In this document: positions 53,263-62,058 of the stretch, piece by piece
How the letters are laid out: the number at the start of each line of letters is the position of its first letter
How positions within the stretch are numbered: the first letter of the stretch is position 1
Origin: Verrucomicrobiota bacterium
GTDB taxonomy: Bacteria; Chlamydiota; Chlamydiia; Chlamydiales; Rhabdochlamydiaceae
DNA: 64,000 bases
Reading direction: 5' to 3'
NCBI GenBank assembly: GCA_018239715.1
Contig: JAFEGW010000003.1
Location: forward strand, 1 to 64,000
Translations under genes and position numbers: made by a program
The notes under the pieces: generated by a model
The model's database searches: none
Seen by the model: only the letters and a program-made list of their open reading frames with translations
Told to the model about the DNA's origin: nothing

Positions 53263-53682
53263 CTATACTCTCTCAAGGCGCTCGACAAAGCGCGTTTTAA
53301 TTCCTAATTTTGCAGCAGCACGGCGGAGTGCGTTCTGAGCGAGGTCTTTAGCGACCCCTCCCACCTCGAACATCACACGGCCAGGCTTCACAACCGCAAC
53401 CCAGTGGTCCGGATTTCCTTTTCCTTTACCCATCCGTGTTTCGGCAGGCTTTTTGGAAACTGATTTGTCAGGGAACATACGGATCCAGACTTGACCGCGA
53501 CGGTTTAAATAACGAGTAATCGCTACGCGGGCTGCTTCAATTTGGTGGTTGGTCACCCAGCCTCTTTCGAGGGCTTGCATGCCAAATTCACCGAAGTCCA
53601 GAAAGTTTGCAGCTTTGCTGAAACCGGCCATCTGGCCTTTTTGCATTTTGCGAAATTTAGTTCGAACGGGCATCAGTGCCAT
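53263..53682 (-). CDS. rplP: 50S ribosomal protein L16
   Basis: 139 residues. [20 protein letters not shown], the [20 protein letters not shown] core and [20 protein letters not shown] are L16 signatures. Part of the tRNA-binding A-site region. ATG 53682 is chosen; GAAGGAG is about 10 bases upstream. A TTG two codons earlier is less likely. Confidence 0.95.
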   Translation of the reverse strand: MALMPVRTKFRKMQKGQMAGFSKAANFLDFGEFGMQALERGWVTNHQIEAARVAITRYLNRRGQVWIRMFPDKSVSKKPAETRMGKGKGNPDHWVAVVKPGRVMFEVGGVAKDLAQNALRRAAAKLGIKTRFVERLERV

Positions 53683-53684
53683 AA

Positions 53685-54317
53685 TCAAGCTGCTCCTTCT
53701 TCGCCTTTGTTAATCCAGACCTTCACACCGATCGATCCATAGGTGGTTTCGGCTCTTCCCATTGCATAGTCAATGTCGGCACGGAGGGTATGAAGTGGGA
53801 TGCGTCCTTCTTTGTACCATTCAGTACGGGCAATCTCAGCTCCACCGATACGTCCGGAGACAGAAACTTTAATCCCTGCTGCGCCGGCGTCCATGCTGGA
53901 CTGCATCGCTTTCTTCATCACGCGGCGGAAGGGCATCCGTCTTTCGAGTTGTTTTGCAATTCCGTCGGCGACGAGCTTAGCATCGAGGTCCGGACGTTTA
54001 ATTTCTTCGACTTCGATCCAGATATCTTTGCCGGTCACTTTTTTTAATTCTTGCTTCAGGATGTCGATCTCAGCGCCTTTTTTCCCGATGACAAGACCCG
54101 GACGAGCTGTGTGGATAGTCACTTCAATTTTTCCACTCATCCGCTTAATCGTGATCAAGGAAGTTCCCACGCAGATCGGCTTGGACATGAGGTATTTTCG
54201 GATGAATTTATCTTCGCCTATCTGGTTGCCGAACTCTTGTTTATTGGCGTACCAGAGAGAACGCCATTTTTTGGTTCGGACTAATCTAAATCCAATTGGG
54301 GATGTTTTCTGGCCCAT
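53685..54317 (-). CDS. rpsC: 30S ribosomal protein S3
   Basis: 210 residues. [20 protein letters not shown] at the start, the KH domain with [20 protein letters not shown], and the C-terminal [20 protein letters not shown] and [20 protein letters not shown]. It forms the mRNA entry. It starts 2 bases after rplV. Confidence 0.98.
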   Translation of the reverse strand: MGQKTSPIGFRLVRTKKWRSLWYANKQEFGNQIGEDKFIRKYLMSKPICVGTSLITIKRMSGKIEVTIHTARPGLVIGKKGAEIDILKQELKKVTGKDIWIEVEEIKRPDLDAKLVADGIAKQLERRMPFRRVMKKAMQSSMDAGAAGIKVSVSGRIGGAEIARTEWYKEGRIPLHTLRADIDYAMGRAETTYGSIGVKVWINKGEEGAA

Positions 54318-54319
54318 TC

Positions 54320-54685
54320 TTATTTACCTTTCCTGCTTGTATCACTTTCACTTTGAGGCTCGACAATCACCGTGAAATGGCTTGTGCGCTTCATGATAGC
54401 CACCATTCCGCCGCGAGCTTTTGATTTGGAGCGCTTCAGCACGGGGCCTGCATCGACTCTCACCTCTTTGACCATCAGCTTTTGGCGTGGAACATTCAAT
54501 TGCGTCTCCGCATTAGCGACAGCGCTGTCGAGAGTTTTCTTGAGCAGTTTTCCACCCTTGAGCTGTGAATACATGAGCTGAATCACCGCGTCTTCGACAT
54601 TTAATCCACGGATAAGATCTGCAGCAAGCCGCGCTTTCCGGGGAGGTATTCTCACATATTTTGTACACGCTCTAGCGTTTTGCAT
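54320..54685 (-). CDS. rplV: 50S ribosomal protein L22
   Basis: 121 residues. [20 protein letters not shown] and [20 protein letters not shown] are the L22 signature; the extended loop lines the exit tunnel. It starts 13 bases after rpsS. Confidence 0.97.
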   Translation of the reverse strand: MQNARACTKYVRIPPRKARLAADLIRGLNVEDAVIQLMYSQLKGGKLLKKTLDSAVANAETQLNVPRQKLMVKEVRVDAGPVLKRSKSKARGGMVAIMKRTSHFTVIVEPQSESDTSRKGK

Positions 54686-54698
54686 ACGTTTCCTTCAT

Positions 54699-55046
54699 TT
54701 AAGTTGACTGTGCTGGTGCTGCGGGCGCGGCTGCTGGAGCTGCACCGGCAGGAGCAGCAGCGGCTGCGGCGGCTGCTTCAGCGATTTTCTTAGATCCGTG
54801 TCCTTTGAAGATCCTTGTAGGAGCGAACTCGCCTAAGCGATGCCCGACCATATTCTCAGAGACATAAACTGCTATATGTTTACGGCCGTTGTGGACCTCA
54901 AAAGTATGTCCTACCATTTCTGGCAAAATCATCGATCTGCGAGACCAAGTTTTAATGGCTCGTTTGGACCCGCCTTTGTTTTGTTTCTCAATTTTGGCGA
55001 GCAAATGATGGTCTACAAAAGGACCTTTTCTTAACGATCTACCCAT
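54699..55046 (-). CDS. rpsS: 30S ribosomal protein S19 with Ala/Pro-rich tail
   Basis: 115 residues. The S19 core is complete ([51 protein letters not shown]). The usual protein has about 88-92 residues. Here about 25 extra residues of almost only Ala and Pro follow KKIAEA. The stop is well placed before rplV, so this is not a frameshift into the neighbour. The tail would project from the 30S head. Confidence 0.95.
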   Translation of the reverse strand: MGRSLRKGPFVDHHLLAKIEKQNKGGSKRAIKTWSRRSMILPEMVGHTFEVHNGRKHIAVYVSENMVGHRLGEFAPTRIFKGHGSKKIAEAAAAAAAAPAGAAPAAAPAAPAQST

Positions 55047-55052
55047 AAAACT

Positions 55053-55874
55053 TTATTTCCTCCGATCTTTGACGATCCACTTCAGGGTCTTCTTCTTGGA
55101 ACGAGTACGGAATCCTTTGGTGTACATCGCCCAAGGTGTTTGCGGGAGGTAGCCGTTGTGCTTACCTTCACCACCACCGTGAGGGTGGTCGACAGGATTC
55201 ATCGCCGTTCCACGGACTGTAGGTCTAATGCCTTTCCATCGGTTGCGTCCTGCTTTTCCTTCGACACGAAGGATGCGCTCGGCATTCGAAACTACTCCGA
55301 AAGTTGCGCGGCAGTCTTCATTGATCATGCGGATTTCACCGGAGGGCATTTTAAGTTTAACGTATCCTTCGCTGCGTGCGAGAAGCTGTGCGGAAAGTCC
55401 GGAAGATCGGACGAGAGTGCCTCCGCGGCCTGGATACATTTCGATATTGTGAATGACAGATCCGAGCGGCATGAATTTAAGCTTCATGCAGCATCCGACA
55501 TTGTACATCTCTTTATCGGTTGTCATGACGAGATCGCCGACTTTCAGGCCCTCAGGCGCTAAGATGTACCGCTTCTCACCATCAGAATAATGCAAAAGGG
55601 CGATGTGAGCTGTACGGTTAGGGTCGTATTCAAGAGCAGCGACTTTAGCAGGGACGTCAATCTTATCCCGCTGGAAATCGATCATGCGATAGAACTTCTT
55701 AGCGCCACCGCCCATGTGACGGCAGGTGATATGGCCGTGGTGGTTGCGTCCGCCGGTCCGGTTCTTTTTCGCCAAGAGAGCTTTAACAGGCTTTGCGCCT
55801 TTTGTTAATTCAAGATGGCTTTCTAGGACGAGTTCTCGTTGGCTAGGTGTAATAGGTCTAAATTTCTTTGTCAT
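55053..55874 (-). CDS. rplB: 50S ribosomal protein L2
   Basis: 273 residues. [20 protein letters not shown] (the NNqGRiT.RhrGGG region), [24 protein letters not shown].. and the C-terminal [18 protein letters not shown] with the conserved His. Needed for peptidyl-transferase assembly. It follows rplW by 2 bases. Confidence 0.98.
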   Translation of the reverse strand: MTKKFRPITPSQRELVLESHLELTKGAKPVKALLAKKNRTGGRNHHGHITCRHMGGGAKKFYRMIDFQRDKIDVPAKVAALEYDPNRTAHIALLHYSDGEKRYILAPEGLKVGDLVMTTDKEMYNVGCCMKLKFMPLGSVIHNIEMYPGRGGTLVRSSGLSAQLLARSEGYVKLKMPSGEIRMINEDCRATFGVVSNAERILRVEGKAGRNRWKGIRPTVRGTAMNPVDHPHGGGEGKHNGYLPQTPWAMYTKGFRTRSKKKTLKWIVKDRRK

Positions 55875-55876
55875 CT

Positions 55877-56215
55877 TTATACCTTATCTTCGATCACGTC
55901 ACCGGCTTTCAGAGTGACGATGGCTTTTTTAAACCCCGGCTTCATTCCTCTGCGTCCACGGACTGTACGGGCTTTAGGTTTATTGGTAATGGTGTTGACG
56001 CCAATGACTTTAATTTTCTTATCGGCATAAATCGTCTCGACAGCTTGAGCGATTTCTTGCTTTGTCGCATTTTTATCGACAAGAAAAACGTATTTGGGCG
56101 TGTTGCATTTCTTAACGCAAGGATTGCTGCTACTCGCATGGAGGCCTTCTAAGACACGGGCTTTCTCCGTCACGTAGCGGCTTTTAATCACGTTATAAGG
56201 GTTTCTTTTCAACAT
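55877..56215 (-). CDS. rplW: 50S ribosomal protein L23
   Basis: 112 residues. [15 protein letters not shown] at the start, [20 protein letters not shown] and [20 protein letters not shown] fit the L23 signature. Binds near the exit tunnel, where trigger factor docks. Two bases after rplD. Confidence 0.96.
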   Translation of the reverse strand: MLKRNPYNVIKSRYVTEKARVLEGLHASSSNPCVKKCNTPKYVFLVDKNATKQEIAQAVETIYADKKIKVIGVNTITNKPKARTVRGRRGMKPGFKKAIVTLKAGDVIEDKV

Positions 56216-56217
56216 GT

Positions 56218-56904
56218 TTAACTCTCTAAAATCTTCATGAGTTTATCAACGGCAGGTTCCATCAAAATGATGTTGCGGTGGGCAATAATATCATAACCGC
56301 TGACGTTATCGAGAACGATATATTCAGCGCGGGGAATATTGCGCAGGCTTTTCAGGAAATGATCATTTTTGCTTTCTGACTTGTTGTCAGTTTTTTTCTT
56401 CTTGGAAGCAGCTTTTTTCTCTTCGAGATCGCCAATAATTAAGACTTTCTTCCCAAAAATCTCTCGTCCTTTCAAGAAGTCGGCAACTTTTTTCGTTTTG
56501 GGGGCTTTGAAAGCTTCGTTTTCGAGGACGATCATGCTTTCACTTTGAATTTTTTCGGCGAGGAGATGACGGATAGCTGCCCGCTTTTCTTTGCGGTTGA
56601 TGCTGACATGCTGGTCAAATTTTGCACGAGGACCACCGACGCGTCCGCCGCCTTTATATTGTGGGGCGCCTAGATAACCTTGCCGTGCGCGGCCGGTTCC
56701 TTTTTGAGGATGCGGCTTCTGACCTGAGTGAGAGACTTCTGAGCGCGATTTTGTATGAGCACTCCACTGTCTTGCATTCGCTCGCAGAGCGACGATGTAA
56801 TCTTTAATCATTTGTGAATTGGCACCGCGCTCGAGCACTTCGTCTTTAACGGTGATTTGGCCAATTTCTTTTCCTGAAAGATCAAACTTTTTAATATTTG
56901 CCAC
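56218..56904 (-). CDS. rplD: 50S ribosomal protein L4
   Basis: 228 residues. RQWSAHTKSRSEVSHSGQKP and HPQKGTGRARQGYLGAPQYK with GGRVGGPRAK form the L4 signature loop. A Lys-rich insertion (about 162-178, KKAASKKKKTDNKSESK) replaces the usual short loop before the C-terminal strand. Lines the exit tunnel. Confidence 0.96.
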   Translation of the reverse strand: MANIKKFDLSGKEIGQITVKDEVLERGANSQMIKDYIVALRANARQWSAHTKSRSEVSHSGQKPHPQKGTGRARQGYLGAPQYKGGGRVGGPRAKFDQHVSINRKEKRAAIRHLLAEKIQSESMIVLENEAFKAPKTKKVADFLKGREIFGKKVLIIGDLEEKKAASKKKKTDNKSESKNDHFLKSLRNIPRAEYIVLDNVSGYDIIAHRNIILMEPAVDKLMKILES

Positions 56905-56913
56905 GTTTCACCT

Positions 56914-57570
56914 TTACTTTTTGACCTTCTTAACTTTTTTCTTAGCTGGAGTCACATAGACTAATCCGCCGCGACTGCCAGGAATTGCTCCTTCCACGAG
57001 AATGACATGTTTTTCGCTGTCAATTTTCACAACACGGAGATTTTCCATGGTAACTTGCTCGCCGCCCATACGGCCTGATTTTTTTTGGCCTGGCAAGCAA
57101 CGTCCGGGAGATGTTCTCATCCCGCAAGAACCGCCATGTCGATGGAACCCCGAACCGTGGGCTGCAGGGCCTCCGGCAAAATGGTGGCGCTTAATCACCC
57201 CTTGATGGCCTTTACCTTTAGAGATTCCCCTCACATCGACAAATTCGATTTCGTTGAAAACTTCAACGCCCATCTCTTGACCGAGCTGATAGTTTTCGAG
57301 TGCGTCGACGCGGATTTCGCAGGCATTTTTACGAGGCTCGATGCCAGCTTTTTTAAAGTGGCCCGCTTGAGGTTTCTTCACATTTTTAGCTTTGGAGGGA
57401 CGGACTTTCATGGATGCCAATTGAAGAGCGGTATATCCATCGTTTTCTTTCGTCTTGATTTGAGAGATCACATGCGGTTCGGCAAGGATGACCGTACAAA
57501 CAACACGGTTTCCCTGATCATCGAAGATCTGCATCATTCCCTGCTTAATTCCCATTAACTTTGGCTTCAT
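56914..57570 (-). CDS. rplC: 50S ribosomal protein L3
   Basis: 218 residues. LMGIKQGMMQIFDDQGNRVV at the start and KGKGHQGVIKRHHFAGGPAA HGS-type text (in parts GRCLPGQKKSGRMGGEQVT) give the L3 signature. It is the first gene of the S10-like operon here; rpsJ is absent, as in chlamydiae, where it lies elsewhere. Confidence 0.97.
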   Translation of the reverse strand: MKPKLMGIKQGMMQIFDDQGNRVVCTVILAEPHVISQIKTKENDGYTALQLASMKVRPSKAKNVKKPQAGHFKKAGIEPRKNACEIRVDALENYQLGQEMGVEVFNEIEFVDVRGISKGKGHQGVIKRHHFAGGPAAHGSGFHRHGGSCGMRTSPGRCLPGQKKSGRMGGEQVTMENLRVVKIDSEKHVILVEGAIPGSRGGLVYVTPAKKKVKKVKK

Positions 57571-57651
57571 AATTCTCTCTTGTCTCTACTCTTTTAAGGC
57601 ATTCAACATGAATGACCCTATAAATCAATTTTAACACTAATATTTGGAGAA

Positions 57652-57670
57652 CAACAGCTAAGTGCTGTTG
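57652..57670 (-). promoter_or_regulatory. inverted repeat upstream of rplC
   Basis: CAACAGC (57652-57658), five-base loop, GCTGTTG (57664-57670). Directly downstream on the minus strand lies AT-rich DNA with TAAAAT. It may be a terminator of the upstream gene or part of the ribosomal operon leader. Confidence 0.35.
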
Positions 57671-57749
57671 CAAGTAGGTTAAAGCGAGTAGGCTAACAAA
57701 TCTGCGGATTTTCCTACAATCAAAATTTGCGGAAGTTGCTTAGAGACTC

Positions 57750-57881
57750 TTATCTGCCGGAGGCAAGAATAGCATAAATGACCAAGGAAAGACAAAGGCC
57801 TAGAAAGGCCAAAAGAAGAAACCACTCCCTAAAAGACAGGGAGGAAGATTTTTTAAATTTAGTGGGCTCCTGATATGGCAC
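57750..57881 (-). CDS. possible 43-residue membrane protein
   Basis: A short frame starting at GTG 57881 inside the end of the preceding gene and ending TAA at 57750. It encodes a basic head (KFKKSS), one strongly hydrophobic segment (WFLLLAFLGLCLSLVIYAIL) and a short tail. The composition is that of a real single-pass protein and it fills a gap that otherwise has no gene, but no ribosome site supports the GTG. Confidence 0.35.
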   Translation of the reverse strand: MPYQEPTKFKKSSSLSFREWFLLLAFLGLCLSLVIYAILASGR

Positions 57882-58554
57882 TCAAAAAAAGAGTACCCGT
57901 CATCAGCATTAACGACAAGACATGAAGAGGAGCCGATACCTGGAACACCAGGTAGAGAGCAAGAACAGCTGCTGTAAAATTTAAAATGTTGATGGATAGT
58001 TTAAGAGCGGAAGAATAGTGTAAGACACTGTCTCCCAACTTGATCGAAGAGCTCGCTAAAGCGCAGAAGGCGCCTATAAAGCTCATGCGCCACGCCAGGG
58101 AGGCTGCAGGAGTCAGCACTCCTGTATCTTGCAGCCAATTGACTGTGTTGCATAGACGCATGACCATAGAAAATCCTAAATTAACACGCTCGGCAGGCTT
58201 TTCCATTTCCTTCTCTTCTAGGGGGAAGCCGAAGACTTTCATGGGAACCTTTTTGCCATCACTGACTAAAGTCAGAATTTGACAAGGCTGGCTGATCATC
58301 GTCAGTTGAGAAAACGCCTCATGGCTCATATTCTCGATAGAAGGCACCAGCTTGCCCCATTCTGCCGCAATTTCCGCTGCAAAAAGCGGGGTGTGCAAGT
58401 GTTCGATCTGCTTCACGCATTTATCAAAAATAGCATTGATGCGGCTTAAAACAAAATCTGCACTTTCAGCTAGCGATGTGGAGAATTTACCTTCGAAGCT
58501 AACGTTAGCGGGCATCCAGTATAAAGGATTAAGCGTGCCAATTGTTAATTGCAT
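57859..58554 (-). CDS. Inc-like membrane protein at the CT529 position
   Basis: 231 residues. Three hydrophobic segments lie in the second half: MSFIGAFCALASSS, INILNFTAAVLALYLVF and VLSLMLMTGTLFLSAI. The last two form a bilobed pair typical of chlamydial inclusion-membrane (Inc) proteins. No Sec signal. It lies between rplC and fmt, where C. trachomatis has the Inc protein CT529. It resembles the next upstream gene in a WLQ/WLD helix region and Cys-containing core, suggesting paralogy. Inserted in the host-derived vacuole membrane by inference. Confidence 0.6.
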   Translation of the reverse strand: MQLTIGTLNPLYWMPANVSFEGKFSTSLAESADFVLSRINAIFDKCVKQIEHLHTPLFAAEIAAEWGKLVPSIENMSHEAFSQLTMISQPCQILTLVSDGKKVPMKVFGFPLEEKEMEKPAERVNLGFSMVMRLCNTVNWLQDTGVLTPAASLAWRMSFIGAFCALASSSIKLGDSVLHYSSALKLSINILNFTAAVLALYLVFQVSAPLHVLSLMLMTGTLFLSAISGAH

Positions 58555-58580
58555 AATAATATTATAGCATTATTTAATGT

Positions 58581-58598
58581 TTTAATAGATCTATTAAA
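58581..58598. promoter_or_regulatory. 18-base perfect palindrome upstream of the 57859-58554 gene
   Basis: TTTAATAGATCTATTAAA, lying 27 bases before the start. It could be an operator for a dimeric repressor. The surrounding 100 bases are very AT-rich. Confidence 0.4.
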
Positions 58599-58655
58599 TT
58601 ATTAATTATAATGTATTTATTATTTCAAATTTAACAAGTAAATGAAACTCAATAA

Positions 58656-59369
58656 TTACTGAAGATTCTCTGATTCGACTTTTTTTTCAATGACATACAA
58701 AGCTAAAGCTCCTAATGCAATGATAGAAATAATTTGACCCATCGGAGGGATAGTGATAGTCCATTCTTTTGGATTTAAAGGAATTTTTTTACATTTTTGA
58801 TAAAGATCATAACCGTCCGCTGCAACTCCCAACCCCGTGACAATAATGTTAAGTTGCTTATTATCAGATAGATAGACATAAAACTGCAAATTAGCTTTGA
58901 GGAACTTTAGGGCTGGGCTGAGAACTTGCCTCTCCGAGGATAGTTTGAGAAAATTCTGCCACAACTCCACGGAAGAACCCATCACATCACAGAAATTACT
59001 GACCCCTTGGATGGGACCTAAGTCAGAGGGATCTGCAGAAACTAAATGACGTTGATCCAGCCATTGAAAGATCGTGCAACATTTTTTGAGAATGGAAACT
59101 GCAAGTTCTGTGATTTTTCCTGCGCTTTCTGATAACCCTTTTTGGTAAAGAAGCCGGCCTAGCGCTAAGGCGTCGGCCATTAAGGCTGCGATTTCCGGAG
59201 GACCTTCGGCCCAATTCAGTCTTTTGAGAAGCTTTGAGCCCAGACCGCTCACAGGGGGAACATGCAAGGAAAGGTTGCTGGCCGTTTTAAGTACTCCTAT
59301 CGGACCGCCGAGAGATTTTAGCGCTCCGAGTCCTGCTTCGCCAGCATTCAAAATTTGTGTTAGATTCAT
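58656..59369 (-). CDS. Inc-like paralogue, second in block
   Basis: 237 residues, mostly helical, with one clear hydrophobic segment near the end (IISIIALGALALYVI). A Gly-rich start (NAGEAGLGALKSLGGPIGVL) and a C-terminal half with GLGVAADGYDLYQKCKK, echoed by LADISKNGYEFYLYHQDRKK in the next gene, show common descent. The soluble part has Cys and Trp residues in positions similar to the 57859-58554 protein. It is read in the same direction, 3 bases after the upstream gene, so the block is an operon. Confidence 0.58.
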   Translation of the reverse strand: MNLTQILNAGEAGLGALKSLGGPIGVLKTASNLSLHVPPVSGLGSKLLKRLNWAEGPPEIAALMADALALGRLLYQKGLSESAGKITELAVSILKKCCTIFQWLDQRHLVSADPSDLGPIQGVSNFCDVMGSSVELWQNFLKLSSERQVLSPALKFLKANLQFYVYLSDNKQLNIIVTGLGVAADGYDLYQKCKKIPLNPKEWTITIPPMGQIISIIALGALALYVIEKKVESENLQ

Positions 59370-59372
59370 AAA

Positions 59373-60059
59373 TCAATCCTGAATAATTCTGATTCTTCTT
59401 TCACGATGCGGATGTGTCTTGTAATAGAACGTAAAATGAGATCCCAAATAGATGGTAGTGAGAAAAAGCGAAAGTAAGGGAGCGGTATTCTCTTTACCTT
59501 TGTAAATAGAGATTAAGGAGAGGCCGGCTAAAAACAACTGAGAGGTTTTTTGGCACAAAAAAGATAAAGTGCGGACGTCTGAGGAGAAGAAGGTTTTGGC
59601 TTCTTTTTTCCGGTCTTGATGATAGAGATAAAACTCATATCCATTTTTGGAGATATCAGCTAGAGCTCCAAGCAAATTCATAAAAGATGAAGGGTTTGCC
59701 TCAAAAATATGGCGCCTGGTGAAATCTACAAGAAGAACGCCGGAGCTAATAACTTTGCAAATATCCAGGGTTATAGGTCCTGGCTTTTTCACTTCCTGCT
59801 GAGATGGTTGAGCATCAAAAGTTGAAATTTTATAGTACCGATCATAAGCAATGCGAAAGCTTTGAAAGGCTAAGGGAAGGTCATAGCCGATTTGAAAGAG
59901 CGTCGTGCAATTCGAAATGTTTTTAGCAATCTTTGAAGCCCGAGCAGAAAGGCGCCCAAAATACTGGGCGCCGTCGGAGATTGCTCCCATCCAGGCCGAG
60001 AAGTTTGCTGGATGGTCCTTAAAAAGATACTCGTAAGCAATCGCAACATAGGCGGGCAT
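59373..60059 (-). CDS. Inc-like paralogue, third in block
   Basis: 228 residues. Two hydrophobic segments separated by a short charged loop (SQLFLAGLSLISIY, GKENTA, PLLSLFLTTIYLGSHFTFYY) form a bilobed hairpin near the C-terminus, the Inc hallmark. A short basic tail (HPHRERRIRII) follows. The N-terminus is helical without a Sec signal. The start lies 2 bases after the stop of the 312-residue gene. Confidence 0.6.
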   Translation of the reverse strand: MPAYVAIAYEYLFKDHPANFSAWMGAISDGAQYFGRLSARASKIAKNISNCTTLFQIGYDLPLAFQSFRIAYDRYYKISTFDAQPSQQEVKKPGPITLDICKVISSGVLLVDFTRRHIFEANPSSFMNLLGALADISKNGYEFYLYHQDRKKEAKTFFSSDVRTLSFLCQKTSQLFLAGLSLISIYKGKENTAPLLSLFLTTIYLGSHFTFYYKTHPHRERRIRIIQD

Positions 60060-60061
60060 AC

Positions 60062-61000
60062 TTAACGGATACCTACGCTATTCTGAAGCGGCGTTAGTAC
60101 AAGCTTAGGCCAGTAAAAATGAGCTGCGGTTCCGACAAAGGCAGGAGCAACACTTGCCCAGAAGATTGTTGTCTCCAACCAAACAGATTGCTTTTCTTTA
60201 GAACCGAATTTATTAAACAGATCTAAACTCAGGCAAATAACCGCTAGAGCTATCTTCAGGGCTGAGCCATAGATTTCCTGCTTAGCAAGCTTTGCTTTCT
60301 TTTTATCAACCGCACCCACATCGTGTTTGTCTTCAGCAGGCTGCAAAGTTTTATATAAGAAGCTTCCTTCCATATAGAGGATCTTGGCAGATACAAGAGG
60401 GCTGAGTATGCGGGCCAGGGTAGTTAATCTTGAAGGCCCATTGTTCATCATCTTCTGATATCCCGCCTCACTCTCGCAAAAACTTATAGCCCAATGTGCA
60501 ATAAGTTCCCCTTTATTAAGCCACTGTTCCCAGTTTTCTAATTTGTACGAAGCTTGAAGAGGTTTCTGAACATCTCCTGTTGTCTCGAAGACAACATATC
60601 GTCTCTTATCTTGACCTTGTTTAAAAATAGGCACGACTTTACCGGCTGTCTCTCCAAAAGCCAAAAAGGATTTGGCGCAGGGAGCCAGGATAATTAAAGG
60701 TTTGATCGTATGGGCAAAGCTTTTTAATAGATGGGCAGCTTTTGCTGGAGAATGTTCAAAGCGATGTGCAACTTTATAGATTGCTTCGGGGATTTTGATC
60801 ATCAAGTTCTTTTGCCCTGGAGAAGGATTTAATGAAGTCAAAGTTTCCAAGATAAACTTACCCACAAGATGTTCCGTAAAAAACCATTCTGCATAACTAC
60901 GTACTGTGACATAGCCTCTATAAATATCATCATGATAGGGAACATATGAAAATATACTCGGACTAACGGGTGGTGGGGCTTTTCCTCCTGCTGCTGACAT
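60062..61000 (-). CDS. Inc-like paralogue, first in block
   Basis: 312 residues, the longest of the four. N-terminus SAAGGKAPPPVSPS is disordered and lacks a Sec signal, fitting type III export. Near the C-terminus is a hydrophobic pair (SALKIALAVICLSLDLF and TTIFWASVAPAFVGTAAHFYW) split by a charged loop. SALK-x-x-x-x-x-L recurs in the 57859-58554 protein (SALKLSINIL), again suggesting paralogy. Start supported by GAGGAG 11 bases upstream. It is separated from fmt by about 113 bases. Confidence 0.6.
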   Translation of the reverse strand: MSAAGGKAPPPVSPSIFSYVPYHDDIYRGYVTVRSYAEWFFTEHLVGKFILETLTSLNPSPGQKNLMIKIPEAIYKVAHRFEHSPAKAAHLLKSFAHTIKPLIILAPCAKSFLAFGETAGKVVPIFKQGQDKRRYVVFETTGDVQKPLQASYKLENWEQWLNKGELIAHWAISFCESEAGYQKMMNNGPSRLTTLARILSPLVSAKILYMEGSFLYKTLQPAEDKHDVGAVDKKKAKLAKQEIYGSALKIALAVICLSLDLFNKFGSKEKQSVWLETTIFWASVAPAFVGTAAHFYWPKLVLTPLQNSVGIR

Positions 61001-61113
61001 AAAAAAACTCCTCTTTGAAAGTTAAGGTTCTTTGAACTTTTCAAGAAAAAAGGATAAGCCAAAAAGAGCTTTAAATCAAAGAGATTGTGAAAATATTTTT
61101 AGAATTTTTTCGC

Positions 61114-62058
61114 TTAAGCAAGAATCTTGCAAGGTTCGTGAAAACCTCGCAGAAAATCTGGGATTGGAAGACTTTTTTTGCCTTCGAGCTGGACTTCTAA
61201 AAGTCTTAAAGCGCCTTGTCCGCAGGCAACCACCCATTCTTTGTCCGTGAAAGCAAGATTTTCGCCGAAATATCCTTTAGGAAAACCTGCGGCAACTTGC
61301 GACCGTTTGATTTTTAAACGTTTTTTTTCTCCCTGGATTTCCACCCAGCACCAAGCTCCCGGCTGAGGTGAAATCCCGCGGATGAGATTGTGGATCTCCT
61401 GTGCGGGACGGCTCCATTGAATTTCTGTCTCCTGAGAAGCAATCTTCGGTGCAAAGGAAGCTTGAGAAGGATCTTGCGGAATGGGACTGAGCGTCCCTTT
61501 TTCGAGGTCATGAATGACTTTGATCAAAGCAGGATAAGAAATTTCAGCAAGCTTTTGCTCCATTTCTCCAAAAGTGTCCTCGGGTGAAAGAGGGATCTTG
61601 ACACGCTGCAGCATATCGCCTGCATCCATCTCTAGCACCATTTTAATAATGGTGATGCCGGTTTCAGGATCTCCGTTCATAAGAGAGCGCTGAATGGGAG
61701 CAGCTCCTCGATATTTCGGAAGGATGCTTCCATGGACATTAATAGCCCCCAGACGAGGGATCTCCAAGATAAAGTTTTTGAGGATCTCCCCATAGGCTGC
61801 GACGATAAAAAGATCGGGCTTGAATTTTTTCAAGAGTTCGGCAAATTCAGGAGTAGAAGCTTTGAGCGGCTGCAAAACAGGAAGGTCGGGATGAGATTGC
61901 AAGACAAGTTGCTTGACAGGAGGAGGACTGACCTTAAGAGAACGGCCTTGGGGTTTGTCTGTCCTCGTCACAACGGCGACTATGTTGAGTTTGTGCTCGA
62001 GCAGAGATCGGAGAATATGAACAGCAAACGGGGATGTTCCAAAAAAAACGATGTTCAC
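61114..62058 (-). CDS. fmt: methionyl-tRNA formyltransferase
   Basis: 314 residues. Formylates Met-tRNAi to start translation. IVFFGTSPFAVHILRSLLEH, the formyl-folate site with INVHGSILPKYRGAAPIQRS (Asn-x-His catalytic pair) and EMDAGDML containing the catalytic Asp are present, followed by a C-terminal tRNA-binding barrel (RGISPQPGAWCWVE). Overlaps the lpxA stop by 4 bases, as in C. trachomatis gene order. Confidence 0.97.
   Translation of the reverse strand: MNIVFFGTSPFAVHILRSLLEHKLNIVAVVTRTDKPQGRSLKVSPPPVKQLVLQSHPDLPVLQPLKASTPEFAELLKKFKPDLFIVAAYGEILKNFILEIPRLGAINVHGSILPKYRGAAPIQRSLMNGDPETGITIIKMVLEMDAGDMLQRVKIPLSPEDTFGEMEQKLAEISYPALIKVIHDLEKGTLSPIPQDPSQASFAPKIASQETEIQWSRPAQEIHNLIRGISPQPGAWCWVEIQGEKKRLKIKRSQVAAGFPKGYFGENLAFTDKEWVVACGQGALRLLEVQLEGKKSLPIPDFLRGFHEPCKILA

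Noticed and set aside
53800-54375. 191-codon plus-strand frame opposite rpsC
   Set aside because: Antisense shadow of S3 with no recognisable domain.
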